Origin: JBBRLG01 sp038231495
Lineage (GTDB): Bacteria; Planctomycetota; Planctomycetia; Gemmatales; Gemmataceae
Length of the DNA stretch: 14,414 bases
Direction: 5' to 3'
Assembly: GCA_038231495.1 (NCBI GenBank)
Contig: JBBRLG010000122.1
Location: forward strand, 1 to 14,414
This document shows positions 1-7,486 of the stretch, piece after piece (position 1 is the first letter of the stretch; every line of letters starts with the position of its first letter). The notes under the pieces were generated by a model, which did not search any database, was not told the origin of the DNA, and worked only from the letters and a program-made list of their open reading frames with translations. Made by a program: the position numbers and the translations under genes.

Positions 1-388
1 ACCACCCGCCGGGAGATTCTCGGCTTGGATCGGGGTGGCGTTCGACGCTGCGCGGTGCGGAATGCCAGTGGGGTCCGAACGCCGCCGTGGTTGCGCTGCG
101 CGGCCGACCGACGTCGATTCGGCGAACGCGCGCGCGATCACCCGACCGCGGCACACCGACCACAAATTTCGTGCCGAACACTATTGGGACAGCGTACATT
201 TCCCTTGCCCTCTGCCAGCCGCGGAGCGATAATCGCCCTTCGACAAGATAGGGGGTCGGGAGTCGAATAATACAAAAATCGGCAATCGCATTATTCGACT
301 TCCGACCCCCTTTGCAACCCGAGGAGGAGTTTGTCTCCGCGGCCTCCTCTCCCCGCTTATGCTGGAGGCTCACCAATCGGTTAGAGCA
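1..388. other. Non-coding stretch at left edge
   Basis: No convincing gene is seen here. The open frames between about 25 and 270 have no recognisable protein pattern and their composition is arginine-rich, as expected from chance frames in GC-rich DNA. The stretch holds a strong hairpin at 251-310 and a weaker one pairing GAGGAGG (321-327) with CCTCCTC (343-349). Both lie downstream of the minus-strand protease gene that ends at 389, so they could contribute to its 3' end. A fragment of an upstream gene entering from the left edge cannot be excluded, but none is recognised. Confidence 0.6.
251..310. repeat. Large inverted repeat (hairpin) 3' of the protease gene
   Basis: The arms 251-271 and 290-310 are complementary over 21 bp with a single mismatch that would be a G-U wobble in RNA, around an 18-nt loop. 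The arms carry GTCGGGA/GTCGAAT heptads resembling the TCGGGTG heptads of the element at 10011-10179, so it may belong to the same repeat family. It lies about 80 nt beyond the stop codon of the minus-strand protease gene and could serve as its terminator, although no clear T-run follows the stem on that strand. Confidence 0.7.
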
Positions 389-3300
389 CTATTCCTTCTT
401 GGGCGTCACCGCCTTGACGTCTTCCGGCTTCACGACGACCGGCGGCGGTTCGGGCTTCTTCTTGGCCGCGATCACGTCGGCTTGCAAGACCTCCACCGCC
501 TTTTCCAGTTGCAGGTCGATGCCCTTCGTCAGCAGGTCCGGCGGCGTGTCCAGCGTCACGTCCGGCACCACGCCCTCCTTGTCCATGTTTACGCCCTTCA
601 GCGTGTACACGCCGGTCCGCGGCAGGCGTAGGATCGAACCGTCGATCAACGCCACGCTGTCGGTGCCGATGACGTGGCCGCCGGTCGGCTGGCCTACTAG
701 CTTGCCCAGGTTTAGCGCGCGGAAGGCGTTCGGGAAAATCTCGGCGTCGCTGTAGGAACGGTTGTTGATGAGCAGCACCAGCGGCTTGCTCCACTTGCGG
801 TCCATCGCCCGCAGCACCAGACCCTCGCCGCCGTCGCGCTGCCGGAACAGTGTGTGCTCGTGGGCACCGAGGTAGTTCAGCACCTTGTCGTGCGTGAAGC
901 CGCCGCCGTTGAAACGCACGTCCAGCACGATCGCTTCCTTGTCGAAGTTGTCGGAGTACAGGGCACGGACGAAACGGTCCAGGCCGTCGTCGTCCATGCT
1001 GGGAATGTGGATGTAGCCGAGCTTGCCCTTGCTCAACTCCGCCACTTTTTTCTCGTTGCGCTCGACCCAGCGCTCGTACATCAAATCGGCCACCGCCTTG
1101 CGGTTGACGGCGACCACCTCGACGCGCCGGCGCGCCTTTGGGTCCTTCGGGTCGGCGGCCGGGTCCGTGGTTACTTGCAATTCGACGCTCTCGCGCTCCT
1201 TGCCGTTGAGGAGCTTGCTCACGTCGGTAGTCTCCGTGACTTCCACGCCGTCGATGGCGACCACATACTCGCCGGGCTTGAGGTTCAGGCCGCGACGGTC
1301 GGCGGGGCCGCGCTTGAGGACCTCCACGATCTTCAGCCCTCTGCCGCGGTAGAACTCGTCGAAGATCAGGCCGAGGTCGGCGGTCTGCTCGTCCGGCGGC
1401 GGGAAGGTGCCGCGGATGCCGAGGTGCGAGGCGTTCAACTCGCCCATCATGAGGTAAAGAAGGGAGTACAAGTCCTCTTTCATCGTGACGTTCTTGACCA
1501 GCGGCCGGTACTTCTCGCGCACCGCGTCCCAGTTCGAGCCGTGGAACTTGTTGTCGTAGAAGTTCTCGGACAGGTAGCGCCAGCTCTGGTCGAACATCTC
1601 CGTGAACTCTTCCTCGGTGCGGATGGTCATTTTGACCTTGAACGGCACTGTGGCGACGGCTTCCGGCTTCACTTCGCCGCCGGGTCGCACCATGCGCACG
1701 GCGCCGTTGCCGTCGCGGAAGTAGATCAGCTCCGTCGGCGGGCCGAACTGCGGCTTGCGCTTCGACCACTGAATCTGATAGGGGCGCAGGTTGCCCGTGG
1801 TCAGCCGGGTCAGCTGGCTGCCGTCGGTGGCGGCGACCCACAGGTCCTCGCCCTGGTTGCGCGACCGGAAGGCGACCTTGGTGCCGTCCGGCGAGATCAC
1901 CGCTTCGTCCATCACGACCGGGATTTCCTTCGCCCGCAGGTGAATGTCTTCCCAGTCGAAATCAACGGTGCCGCCGGTGTGCGGCGGTTCGACGACGCCG
2001 GGCGCGGCGGGCTTGCGCACCGTCGTGACGTAGAGGGTGTGGGCGTTGTTGCCGTGCCGCGCGCTGAGGAAGGCGATCTTGTTGCCGTCCCCGCTCCAGG
2101 TCACGTCGCTGTTGTAGGTGGCGTAGCGGGTGATGTTTCGCGCGGGGTTTTCGGCGGTAGCGCCGGTGGAGGGCACGACGTACAACTCGCTGGCGAACGA
2201 ACCGTCGAGCCGGCTGTAGACGAACCACTTGGAATCCGGCGACCACTCGTAATCGACGACCTTGGTGTCGCTGACGATGGCCTTCTGGTCGGTGCCGTCG
2301 GGGTTCATCGTCCACAGCTTGCCCGCCTGGAAATAGGCCACACGCTTGCCGTCGGGCGCGAAGCTCAGGCCGGAGGCGGCGTCGTTGCCCTTGGTTAGTT
2401 GGGTCGTCTTGAAGCGATGGGCGTTGACGAGTTGCGGCCGCTCCGGGTCGTCCGGCTGGAGCATGTAGACGTTCTCGTGCCCGCTGCGGTCGGAGATGAA
2501 CAGGATGCGGGAACCGTCCGGCGCCCAGGTCGTGTTGTGATTGTTCGCGGTGGTTTCCGTCAGGCGGCGCGGCTTGCCGGTGGGCGGGCTGATTTGCGTC
2601 AGGAACAGTTCGCCGTGAACGACGAGGACGGCGTGCTTTTCGTCGCCGGACAGGGCGTATTCCGTGGCGTTGGTGTTGGTATAAGTCTCGGCGCGCTCGG
2701 TGTTGGACTTGTCGTCGGTGTGGACCTCGATGGCAAGCTTACGCGGCGCGGCGCCATCCTTGGTCGAGACGACCCACAGGTCGGCGCCGCACTCGTAGAC
2801 AATCCATTCGCCGTTGGCGCTGATCCGCGCCCGCCGGACCGCATCGTCGGTGTGGCGGGTGATCTGTTGCGGCACGGGCGGGCTGACTGCGGGGGTCGAA
2901 GGCAGTAGGGGGCCGACGGGCGCGGCACCGGGTGACACGGCGGAACTGGCCACCTGGCGCACGATGTTGGCCGGGGTGCCGTGGCACTCGCTGACGAAGT
3001 AGACCCACTGGCCGTCGGCGCTCCACATGGGCGAGGCGTCCTGGACGTTGTTTATCGTCAGCTGGCGGTTGTTGCTGCCGTCGGCGTTGCAAATCCAGAT
3101 GTCGTCGTTGGACGAACCGCGGTAGCCCTTGCGATACCAGGTGCCGGGGCCGCGGACGTAGGCGATGCGGTCGCCCTTCGGTGAAAAGACGCCCTCGCGC
3201 CCTTCCGCCGGGCTGATGCGTTGGGTCCGACCGCCCTCGGTGAGGACGCTGTATAACTCTTGGCTTTGCGGGAAGCCGGCACTGCGGTTGGACGAGAAGA

Positions 3301-3679
3301 GCACGTTTTTGCCGTCCGGCGACCAGCCGTTCACGGCGTCGTCGCCGGAGTCGAACGTCAGCTGCCGGGGCTTGCCGCTCTCGACGGGGATGACGAACAC
3401 GTTGTAATTGCCGTGGCGGTTGGAGCTAAACGCGATGGAGTGGCCGTCCGGGCTAAAGACGGGGTTAATCTCGTGGGCACGGTGCATCGTCACCGGCCGG
3501 GCCTTGCCGCCGATGGTCTCCACGACCCAGATGTCGCCGAGGTAGCTGAAAGTGACGAGCTTGCCGTCCGGCGATATGTCCGGCGTGCGGGCCATCCGGA
3601 TCGGTTCCTGGGCGGGTAGGGAATTGCTCAGCAGTCCCAGCGTGAGGACCGCGAGGAAAACGTGCATGGTGCGCCTCAT
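389..3679 (-). CDS. Tricorn-type protease (S41 family), exported
   Basis: This 1096-aa protein has the full Tricorn layout: about twelve beta-propeller repeats of the type SPDGxxIAF (roughly residues 30-690), a helical C1 domain, a PDZ domain (about 765-850) and the C2 catalytic core. Archaeal Tricorn trims proteasome products to short peptides. The expected catalytic residues are visible: Ser751-His752 in ELNASHLG, nucleophile Ser977 in SYSDAEIFP, and Glu1035 in MDKEGVVPDV, close to Ser745/His746, Ser965 and Glu1023 of Thermoplasma. The N-terminus (MRRTMHVFLAVLTLGLL...LPAQ) is a signal peptide, so the enzyme probably acts outside the cytoplasm, unlike archaeal Tricorn. The C-terminus is a Lys/Pro-rich tail. 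The frame stays open up to 3922, but that extension reads through the C/G-rich palindrome. Met at 3679 gives a charged n-region; Met at 3667, preceded by GAGG, is the alternative start. Confidence 0.93.
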   Translation of the reverse strand: MRRTMHVFLAVLTLGLLSNSLPAQEPIRMARTPDISPDGKLVTFSYLGDIWVVETIGGKARPVTMHRAHEINPVFSPDGHSIAFSSNRHGNYNVFVIPVESGKPRQLTFDSGDDAVNGWSPDGKNVLFSSNRSAGFPQSQELYSVLTEGGRTQRISPAEGREGVFSPKGDRIAYVRGPGTWYRKGYRGSSNDDIWICNADGSNNRQLTINNVQDASPMWSADGQWVYFVSECHGTPANIVRQVASSAVSPGAAPVGPLLPSTPAVSPPVPQQITRHTDDAVRRARISANGEWIVYECGADLWVVSTKDGAAPRKLAIEVHTDDKSNTERAETYTNTNATEYALSGDEKHAVLVVHGELFLTQISPPTGKPRRLTETTANNHNTTWAPDGSRILFISDRSGHENVYMLQPDDPERPQLVNAHRFKTTQLTKGNDAASGLSFAPDGKRVAYFQAGKLWTMNPDGTDQKAIVSDTKVVDYEWSPDSKWFVYSRLDGSFASELYVVPSTGATAENPARNITRYATYNSDVTWSGDGNKIAFLSARHGNNAHTLYVTTVRKPAAPGVVEPPHTGGTVDFDWEDIHLRAKEIPVVMDEAVISPDGTKVAFRSRNQGEDLWVAATDGSQLTRLTTGNLRPYQIQWSKRKPQFGPPTELIYFRDGNGAVRMVRPGGEVKPEAVATVPFKVKMTIRTEEEFTEMFDQSWRYLSENFYDNKFHGSNWDAVREKYRPLVKNVTMKEDLYSLLYLMMGELNASHLGIRGTFPPPDEQTADLGLIFDEFYRGRGLKIVEVLKRGPADRRGLNLKPGEYVVAIDGVEVTETTDVSKLLNGKERESVELQVTTDPAADPKDPKARRRVEVVAVNRKAVADLMYERWVERNEKKVAELSKGKLGYIHIPSMDDDGLDRFVRALYSDNFDKEAIVLDVRFNGGGFTHDKVLNYLGAHEHTLFRQRDGGEGLVLRAMDRKWSKPLVLLINNRSYSDAEIFPNAFRALNLGKLVGQPTGGHVIGTDSVALIDGSILRLPRTGVYTLKGVNMDKEGVVPDVTLDTPPDLLTKGIDLQLEKAVEVLQADVIAAKKKPEPPPVVVKPEDVKAVTPKKE

Positions 3680-3684
3680 GATGA

Positions 3685-3712
3685 GTTGTATCCGTCGAAA
3701 AAAGGGCGGCAA
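3685..3712 (-). promoter_or_regulatory. Candidate promoter of the Tricorn-type gene
   Basis: Read on the minus strand, TTGCCG (3712-3707) and TACAAC (3690-3685) are separated by 16 nt, an acceptable sigma-70-type pair. Transcription would start around 3679, almost at the proposed start codon. That would mean a leaderless or very short-leader mRNA, or use of the downstream Met at 3667. This is pattern matching only. Confidence 0.25.
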
Positions 3713-3750
3713 TAACGAGGGAGTGCCGGTCGCGGAGCGAAGCAACGAAC

Positions 3751-3871
3751 GTAACCGTTCACTCCCCCCCTTACGAAGGGGGGGCGGGGGGGGTGGAGTG
3801 GACGCCATGACGGAATACCTCGGTTCTTGACCCCCCCCTACCCCCCCTTCGTAAGGGGAGTGAACGGTTAC
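3751..3871. repeat. Nested C/G-rich palindrome with ~42-bp arms
   Basis: The left arm (3751-3793) and right arm (3831-3871) are nearly perfect inverted copies sharing GTAACCGTTCACT at the outer ends, around a spacer of about 37 nt. The differences are in the length of a C-run and one or two bases between G-runs. Each arm is itself palindromic (C-run, TTACGAA or TTCGTAA, G-run). The same inner unit recurs at 5106-5147, so this is a repeat family. The G-runs could also form a quadruplex. It resembles a miniature inverted-repeat element more than a simple terminator. Confidence 0.8.
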
Positions 3872-3991
3872 CAACGAACCATCAACGTACCGGACGAACG
3901 AGGACACCGAAATCCACGTCAAAGGTTCTTGCTAACCCATTTTACCGGTTGGACCGGGCAATTGCAAAAGGAAGCGGTGCGATTCGGTCAA

Positions 3992-4043
3992 TCTTTTGGC
4001 GGACCGGTCGCGTAAGCGGGTTTGACACGTCCCCGCCAAAAGA
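3992..4043. promoter_or_regulatory. Inverted repeat flanking a -35 box, possible operator
   Basis: TCTTTTGGCGG (3992-4002) is repeated exactly in inverted orientation at 4033-4043, 30 nt apart, and the TTGACA of the candidate promoter lies between the arms. This geometry could be a regulator site or a looped structure, but no cognate regulator is seen in the window. Confidence 0.3.
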
Positions 4044-4050
4044 CTATGCG
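4022..4050 (+). promoter_or_regulatory. Candidate sigma-70 promoter for the beta-barrel-like gene
   Basis: There is a perfect -35 box TTGACA (4022-4027), 17 nt, then TATGCG (4045-4050), which matches only three bases of TATAAT. It would give a leader of about 50 nt before the GTG at 4109. If real, it rules out the upstream TTG (4022) as the translation start. Confidence 0.35.
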
Positions 4051-4108
4051 CTGCACTCCGACCGATGGGGGCCGTGGCCCTTACCTTCTGTCCAGCAAGG
4101 GAAACTTG

Positions 4109-5089
4109 GTGTGCAACGCTCGAACGATGGCGCTGCTGATGATTCTGGCGGTGCCGGTGGTCGGCCGGGCACAGCGCGACCCGCCGTATGAACCCACCGG
4201 CCCCATCCAGGTGTCCCCGTTTCACGCCATCGCCTCGGCACCCGCGGAACCGACTCCTCCCGTTGTGTACACGGTCGGCGACGGCCTACCCAAGCCAGAC
4301 CCGGCGGCGGGTGAAACGTGTGCAGCGCGGGTGCCGACCGGACACCACCCGTGTTGGCCGGAAGTTTGGGGTGCCGTCGGCGTACCGGTGTATGTCGCCG
4401 GCAGCCACATGGCACCGAACGGCGTGCCGTTTCAGCCGCTGTTCGCACTCGATTTCGATTTCAACATCGGCCTACTGCCGCAAAAACAACTGTACCTGTT
4501 CGCGGAGAACAAGTTTTGGACGCAGCGGGCCGCAGTCGGCATCACCAATCCGAGCCAGGGGAAGTTTGATTTTAGCAAGCGCGAGTACGACCTCGAACTC
4601 GGCCTGGCCTGGAACGTTTACGACAACTTCGAGCTTCGCGTCTACGCATACGCCCTGAATAACCTAAACCGCGGCGATTCGTTGTCCCGACCGTTCGGAT
4701 TCAAAGATGGCGTCGGGCTGGAAGGCCGATACTACTTGGCGGACGCGGACCCGTACGACGTGGGCAAGTTGAGCTTTGTGAGTTTGGGCTATTACCCGTC
4801 CAAGAGCATGGTCGCGGGGGACGGGGCGGAGTTTAAACCGAGCGTGTTCGCCCGGGCGTACCTGACCTTTGAATTGCCGGCGCTTCGTTCGTACCTGTAC
4901 GGCGACGGCAAGATCATCGCCGAGCGGGCGGTCAAGCCGCGGCTGCTGGAACTGGATTTCGGCTTGGCCGCGCGGCCGTTCAGCCGGATGGAGAGCCTGG
5001 AATTCCGCATCGGCTTCGACGTGACGGGCGACGTGCAGGCCAAAACGGAGCGGAATTTGCTTTATGGGGCGATTCGCATTGGTTATTGA
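4109..5089 (+). CDS. Exported, outer-membrane-beta-barrel-like hypothetical protein
   Basis: I do not recognise a named family. The protein (326 aa from the GTG at 4109) begins with a signal peptide (ARTMALLMILAVPVVGRAQ), followed by a Pro-rich linker to about residue 75. The rest is dense in alternating, aromatic-rich strands (LFALDFDFNIGLL, YDLELGLAWNVYDNFELRVYAYAL, VGLEGRYYLAD) and ends in an aromatic residue, ...YGAIRIGY, the usual signature of barrel proteins inserted by the BAM machinery. I infer an outer-membrane or periplasm-facing protein. GTG4109 is chosen because AAGG (4097-4100) lies 8 nt upstream; ATG4127 is the alternative, and the frame stays open to a TTG at 4022 that overlaps a candidate promoter. 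A strong palindrome follows the stop by 3 nt. It appears to be a single-gene unit. Confidence 0.75.
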   Translation: MCNARTMALLMILAVPVVGRAQRDPPYEPTGPIQVSPFHAIASAPAEPTPPVVYTVGDGLPKPDPAAGETCAARVPTGHHPCWPEVWGAVGVPVYVAGSHMAPNGVPFQPLFALDFDFNIGLLPQKQLYLFAENKFWTQRAAVGITNPSQGKFDFSKREYDLELGLAWNVYDNFELRVYAYALNNLNRGDSLSRPFGFKDGVGLEGRYYLADADPYDVGKLSFVSLGYYPSKSMVAGDGAEFKPSVFARAYLTFELPALRSYLYGDGKIIAERAVKPRLLELDFGLAARPFSRMESLEFRIGFDVTGDVQAKTERNLLYGAIRIGY

Positions 5090-5092
5090 GGG

Positions 5093-5156
5093 CGGGGCGG
5101 CCGGCACCCCCCCTGCTCCCCCCCTTCGCAAGGGGGGGTAGGGGGGTGCCGCCCCG
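5093..5156 (+). terminator. C/G-rich hairpin just after the barrel gene
   Basis: CGGGGCGG (5093-5100) pairs with the right flank at 5149-5156, and the inner C-runs pair with G-runs (5131-5138, 5141-5146) around TTCGCA, with small bulges. It begins 3 nt after the stop codon, which suits a transcription terminator. The inner unit (C-run, TTCGCAA, G-run, TA, G-run) is the same family as the palindrome at 3751-3871, so it may be a repeat element captured as a terminator. No long T-run follows. Confidence 0.55.
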
Positions 5157-5186
5157 TTTGCCAGGCCTTGGCGTACTAAGTCCGTG

Positions 5187-5215
5187 TTGACAAGGTGTTA
5201 GGATTGCAGTACCAC
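5187..5215 (+). promoter_or_regulatory. Candidate promoter for the ketosynthase pair
   Basis: A perfect TTGACA (5187-5192) is followed after 17 nt by TACCAC (5210-5215), a weak -10. Transcription from here would leave a leader of about 150 nt before the TTG at 5371. Both the -35 box and the spacing match the candidate at 4022-4050. Confidence 0.3.
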
Positions 5216-5370
5216 ATTAGGGCTTCGGCCCCGCGGGAACGAACGTCCGCGTGGTCCCACGACTGTCACCGGTTCTTGCTCGTGCGATGCGGCGCGGGCC
5301 TGGCTCGCGCAGGATCTCTCCGGCAAGAGTTCTTCAAGGACGAACGGGTGATGGAAAGGATTCGTGTCGT

Positions 5371-6261
5371 TTGAACCCAAATCACGAAAGCGCGGCCGGC
5401 CCGCGGGCCGTCGTTTGTGACCTGGCCGCCCACGCCGCCGTCCGGGTGCCGTTGGACGCGGTGGCCGGATTGCGCCGGCAGCCCGGCCCGCCCGGCTCCC
5501 CGGTGTTGCCCGTCACGTTCCTCAAGCACGCCGACGAGCAAACGGTCGTCGGCCTGTCCGCGATCTTCCAGGCGATCGCCAACCACGGGTTGCGCGACGT
5601 TTCCTTCCGGGACTGGGGCGTCCTCGCGGCCCCGCGCTTCCTCGGCCGCGCGGCCATGATAACCGCCCAGCAGCGTTTCCTGGCGGAAGGGGCCTGGGGC
5701 GTGTCGCCGCACGTGATCCCACACCGCTCCCTGCATTCAATCTCCGGCACCGTCAGCCACGCGCTGAAGACCAACGGCCCGAACTTCGGCGTCGGCGGCG
5801 GCCACGGCGGCGCCGTTGAAGTGCTCCTCGCCGCGGCCGCGTTACTGGAACGGGTGCGCCTGCCGGGCTTGTGGGTCGTGTGGGCGGCCCAGGAACCCGA
5901 CGGTGCAATGGACCTCGCCGGCCACGGCGACCCGGCCACGGCCTGTCGCGCACTCGCCGTCGCCCTGGTGCCCGTGACGCTCGACGGCAACCGTCCGCGC
6001 CTGCAACTCGAAGTGGGCGGCGGCACCGAACGCGGCGACGGCCCCTTTCCTGACTACTTCTACCTCGAAACGCTGTTGAACCGACTCGGCACGGCCCCCG
6101 AACCCGGTCGCAAGGTGGTCCAGGATCTCGGCGCGGGCATACGAGTTGGTTTGGAGTGGCCCGCGCGGTTCGTCGCGCGCACGAACGGCGTCGCCATCGG
6201 AACGCCCGGTTTCGCGGCCCAGGGTTCCTATCTCACGGCCGGCGCGGAGATCGAACGGTGA
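5371..6261 (+). CDS. Degenerate beta-ketoacyl synthase-like protein (probable KS partner)
   Basis: This 296-aa protein resembles the N-terminal half of a FabF-type condensing enzyme (the fold of the Ketoacyl-synt_2 or chain-length-factor-like families): ADEQTVVGLSAIFQAIANHG, FLGRAAMITAQQRFLAEGAWGVSPHVIPHRS and GPNFGVGGGHGGAVEVLLAAAALLE. Aligned to GPAVSVSAACASG of the next gene, the active-site Cys is replaced by His145 in a glycine-rich loop. The C-terminal HGTST-like and KxxxxGH motifs are absent, so it should not condense acyl chains itself. Its stop overlaps the start of the intact ketosynthase by 4 nt (GTGA), implying coupled translation and probably a heterodimer, as with KS-alpha/KS-beta. 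The TTG at 5371 is chosen because AAAGGA lies 10 nt upstream and because the longer frame (GTG at 5251) adds a non-KS arginine-rich stretch; the start is uncertain. Its substrate is unknown. Confidence 0.75.
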   Translation: MNPNHESAAGPRAVVCDLAAHAAVRVPLDAVAGLRRQPGPPGSPVLPVTFLKHADEQTVVGLSAIFQAIANHGLRDVSFRDWGVLAAPRFLGRAAMITAQQRFLAEGAWGVSPHVIPHRSLHSISGTVSHALKTNGPNFGVGGGHGGAVEVLLAAAALLERVRLPGLWVVWAAQEPDGAMDLAGHGDPATACRALAVALVPVTLDGNRPRLQLEVGGGTERGDGPFPDYFYLETLLNRLGTAPEPGRKVVQDLGAGIRVGLEWPARFVARTNGVAIGTPGFAAQGSYLTAGAEIER

Positions 6262-7475
6262 CCCAAAACCATGGGACCTGGATCACGGGCGTCGGCACGG
6301 CGACGCCGTTGGGCAACACCTACACGGCGTTCGCGGACGGCCTGCTCGCGGGCCGCTCCGGCGTGGAGCGCGTGACCGGCTTCGACGTGGGCGAGCATCC
6401 CAGTCAAATTGCCGGGCAGGTCCATCAGGTGCCGTGCCCGCTTGGCGAAGACCCGGCGGCGTTCGCCCGGTTGCACCGCCTCGAACAATTGATCCGCTGG
6501 TGTTGCATCGGCGCGCTTAGTGACGCTGGCTGGTGGGAACGCCGACACGAGGTGCGGGTCGGCCTGGTGCTGGGCGTCGGTGCGGAGTGGCTGGAAGTGT
6601 GGGAGGCGGACACGCTGGCCGGCGGCCGGGCCATCCTCGAACCGCTGGACAAGGCCGAAGCCCTCGTATCCCGGACGCGACGCCACCTGGGCCTGACCGG
6701 CCCGGCGGTGAGCGTGTCGGCGGCGTGTGCCAGCGGCAATTACGCCCTGGCTCAGGCGAAACAGTGGCTCGAACTCGGCTGGGTGGACCTGTGCGTGGCC
6801 GGGGCGTGCGACATGGCGGTGACGCCGATGTCGCTGGCGGGGTTTGGCAACCTGCGCGCCCTCTCGCGGCGCAACAGTGATCCCCAAATTGCTTCGCGGC
6901 CGTTCGACAGGCAGCGCGACGGCTTCGTCATGGGCGAGGGCGGCGCGGCGTTCGTGCTGGAACCGGCGGCGACGGCCCGGCGGCGCGGCGCGAAGGTTTA
7001 CGCGGAGGTCGCCGGCTTCGGTGCGAGCAGCGATGCCCACAACATGGTGATTCCCAGCCCCGACCCGCAACCCGCCATCGCCGCCGTGCGCCAGGCGCTG
7101 GCCGACGCCAAGGTCAATCCGGACGAGGTCGATTACATCAACGCCCATGCGACCAGCACGCCGGTCGGCGACGCGGCCGAGACGCGCGTGCTGACAACCG
7201 TGTTGGGTAACGCGGTGTCGCGAACGCCGATCAGCTCGACCAAGAGCATGACCGGCCACCTGCTGACCGCCGCCGCCGCGGTGGAGGCATTGGCCTGCGT
7301 CGTGGCAATGGAGCGCGCCGCACTGCCGCCGACGATCAACCTGTTCGAGCCGGACCCCGAATGCGACCTGTGCCACGTCGCCAACGAAGCCCGGCCCGGC
7401 CGGGTCAAGGTCGCGGTGTCGGACTCGTTCGGCTTCGGCGGTAGTAACACCTGCCTGGTGCTCAAAGCCGTTTAA
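6258..7475 (+). CDS. Beta-ketoacyl-[acyl-carrier-protein] synthase, FabF-like
   Basis: This 405-aa condensing enzyme is close to FabF length and extends acyl chains on a carrier protein by decarboxylative Claisen condensation. The full catalytic set is visible: Cys157 in SAACASG, His297 in NAHATSTPVGD, and Lys329 and His334 in SSTKSMTGH. The family's C-terminal FGFGGSNTCLVL motif is present, as is the glycine-rich RDGFVMGEGGAAFVLE. The start is the GTG at 6258, which overlaps the previous gene's TGA; the frame is open further upstream but lies inside that gene. No acyl carrier protein, ketoreductase or acyltransferase gene lies nearby, so it is more likely a specialised KS working with the upstream pseudo-KS (secondary lipid or polyketide type) than the housekeeping fatty-acid FabF. 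The substrate cannot be told from sequence. Confidence 0.9.
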   Translation: MTQNHGTWITGVGTATPLGNTYTAFADGLLAGRSGVERVTGFDVGEHPSQIAGQVHQVPCPLGEDPAAFARLHRLEQLIRWCCIGALSDAGWWERRHEVRVGLVLGVGAEWLEVWEADTLAGGRAILEPLDKAEALVSRTRRHLGLTGPAVSVSAACASGNYALAQAKQWLELGWVDLCVAGACDMAVTPMSLAGFGNLRALSRRNSDPQIASRPFDRQRDGFVMGEGGAAFVLEPAATARRRGAKVYAEVAGFGASSDAHNMVIPSPDPQPAIAAVRQALADAKVNPDEVDYINAHATSTPVGDAAETRVLTTVLGNAVSRTPISSTKSMTGHLLTAAAAVEALACVVAMERAALPPTINLFEPDPECDLCHVANEARPGRVKVAVSDSFGFGGSNTCLVLKAV

Positions 7476-7486
7476 GATCAATCCTT

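Larger units (their letters stand above)
3680..4108. other. Intergenic region between divergent genes
   Basis: This 429-nt divergent intergenic region holds no convincing gene. It contains the candidate protease promoter (3685-3712), a large nested C/G-rich palindrome (3751-3871), and a short inverted repeat (3992-4002 with 4033-4043) around a candidate plus-strand promoter at 4022-4050. The open frames crossing the palindrome give proline/glycine runs and are judged artefacts. Confidence 0.6.

Noticed and set aside
25..270. Small open frames at the left edge
   Set aside because: Arginine-rich composition, no family resemblance, and one runs into the hairpin arm at 251-271.
854..2398. Long open frame (about 514 codons) on the plus strand antisense to the protease
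   Set aside because: Shadow frame of GC-rich coding DNA; no recognisable domain, while the opposite strand encodes a complete Tricorn-type protein.
3680..3922. 81-residue N-terminal extension of the Tricorn-type protein
   Set aside because: It reads through the C/G-rich palindrome (Pro and Gly runs) and precedes a good signal peptide, so it is an open-frame artefact.
3932..4225. Small minus-strand open frame in the intergenic region
   Set aside because: No ribosome-binding site or domain, and it overlaps the signal-peptide region of the plus-strand barrel-like gene.
6228..7481. Minus-strand open frame opposite the ketosynthase
   Set aside because: No domain; the plus-strand gene has all catalytic residues of the family.
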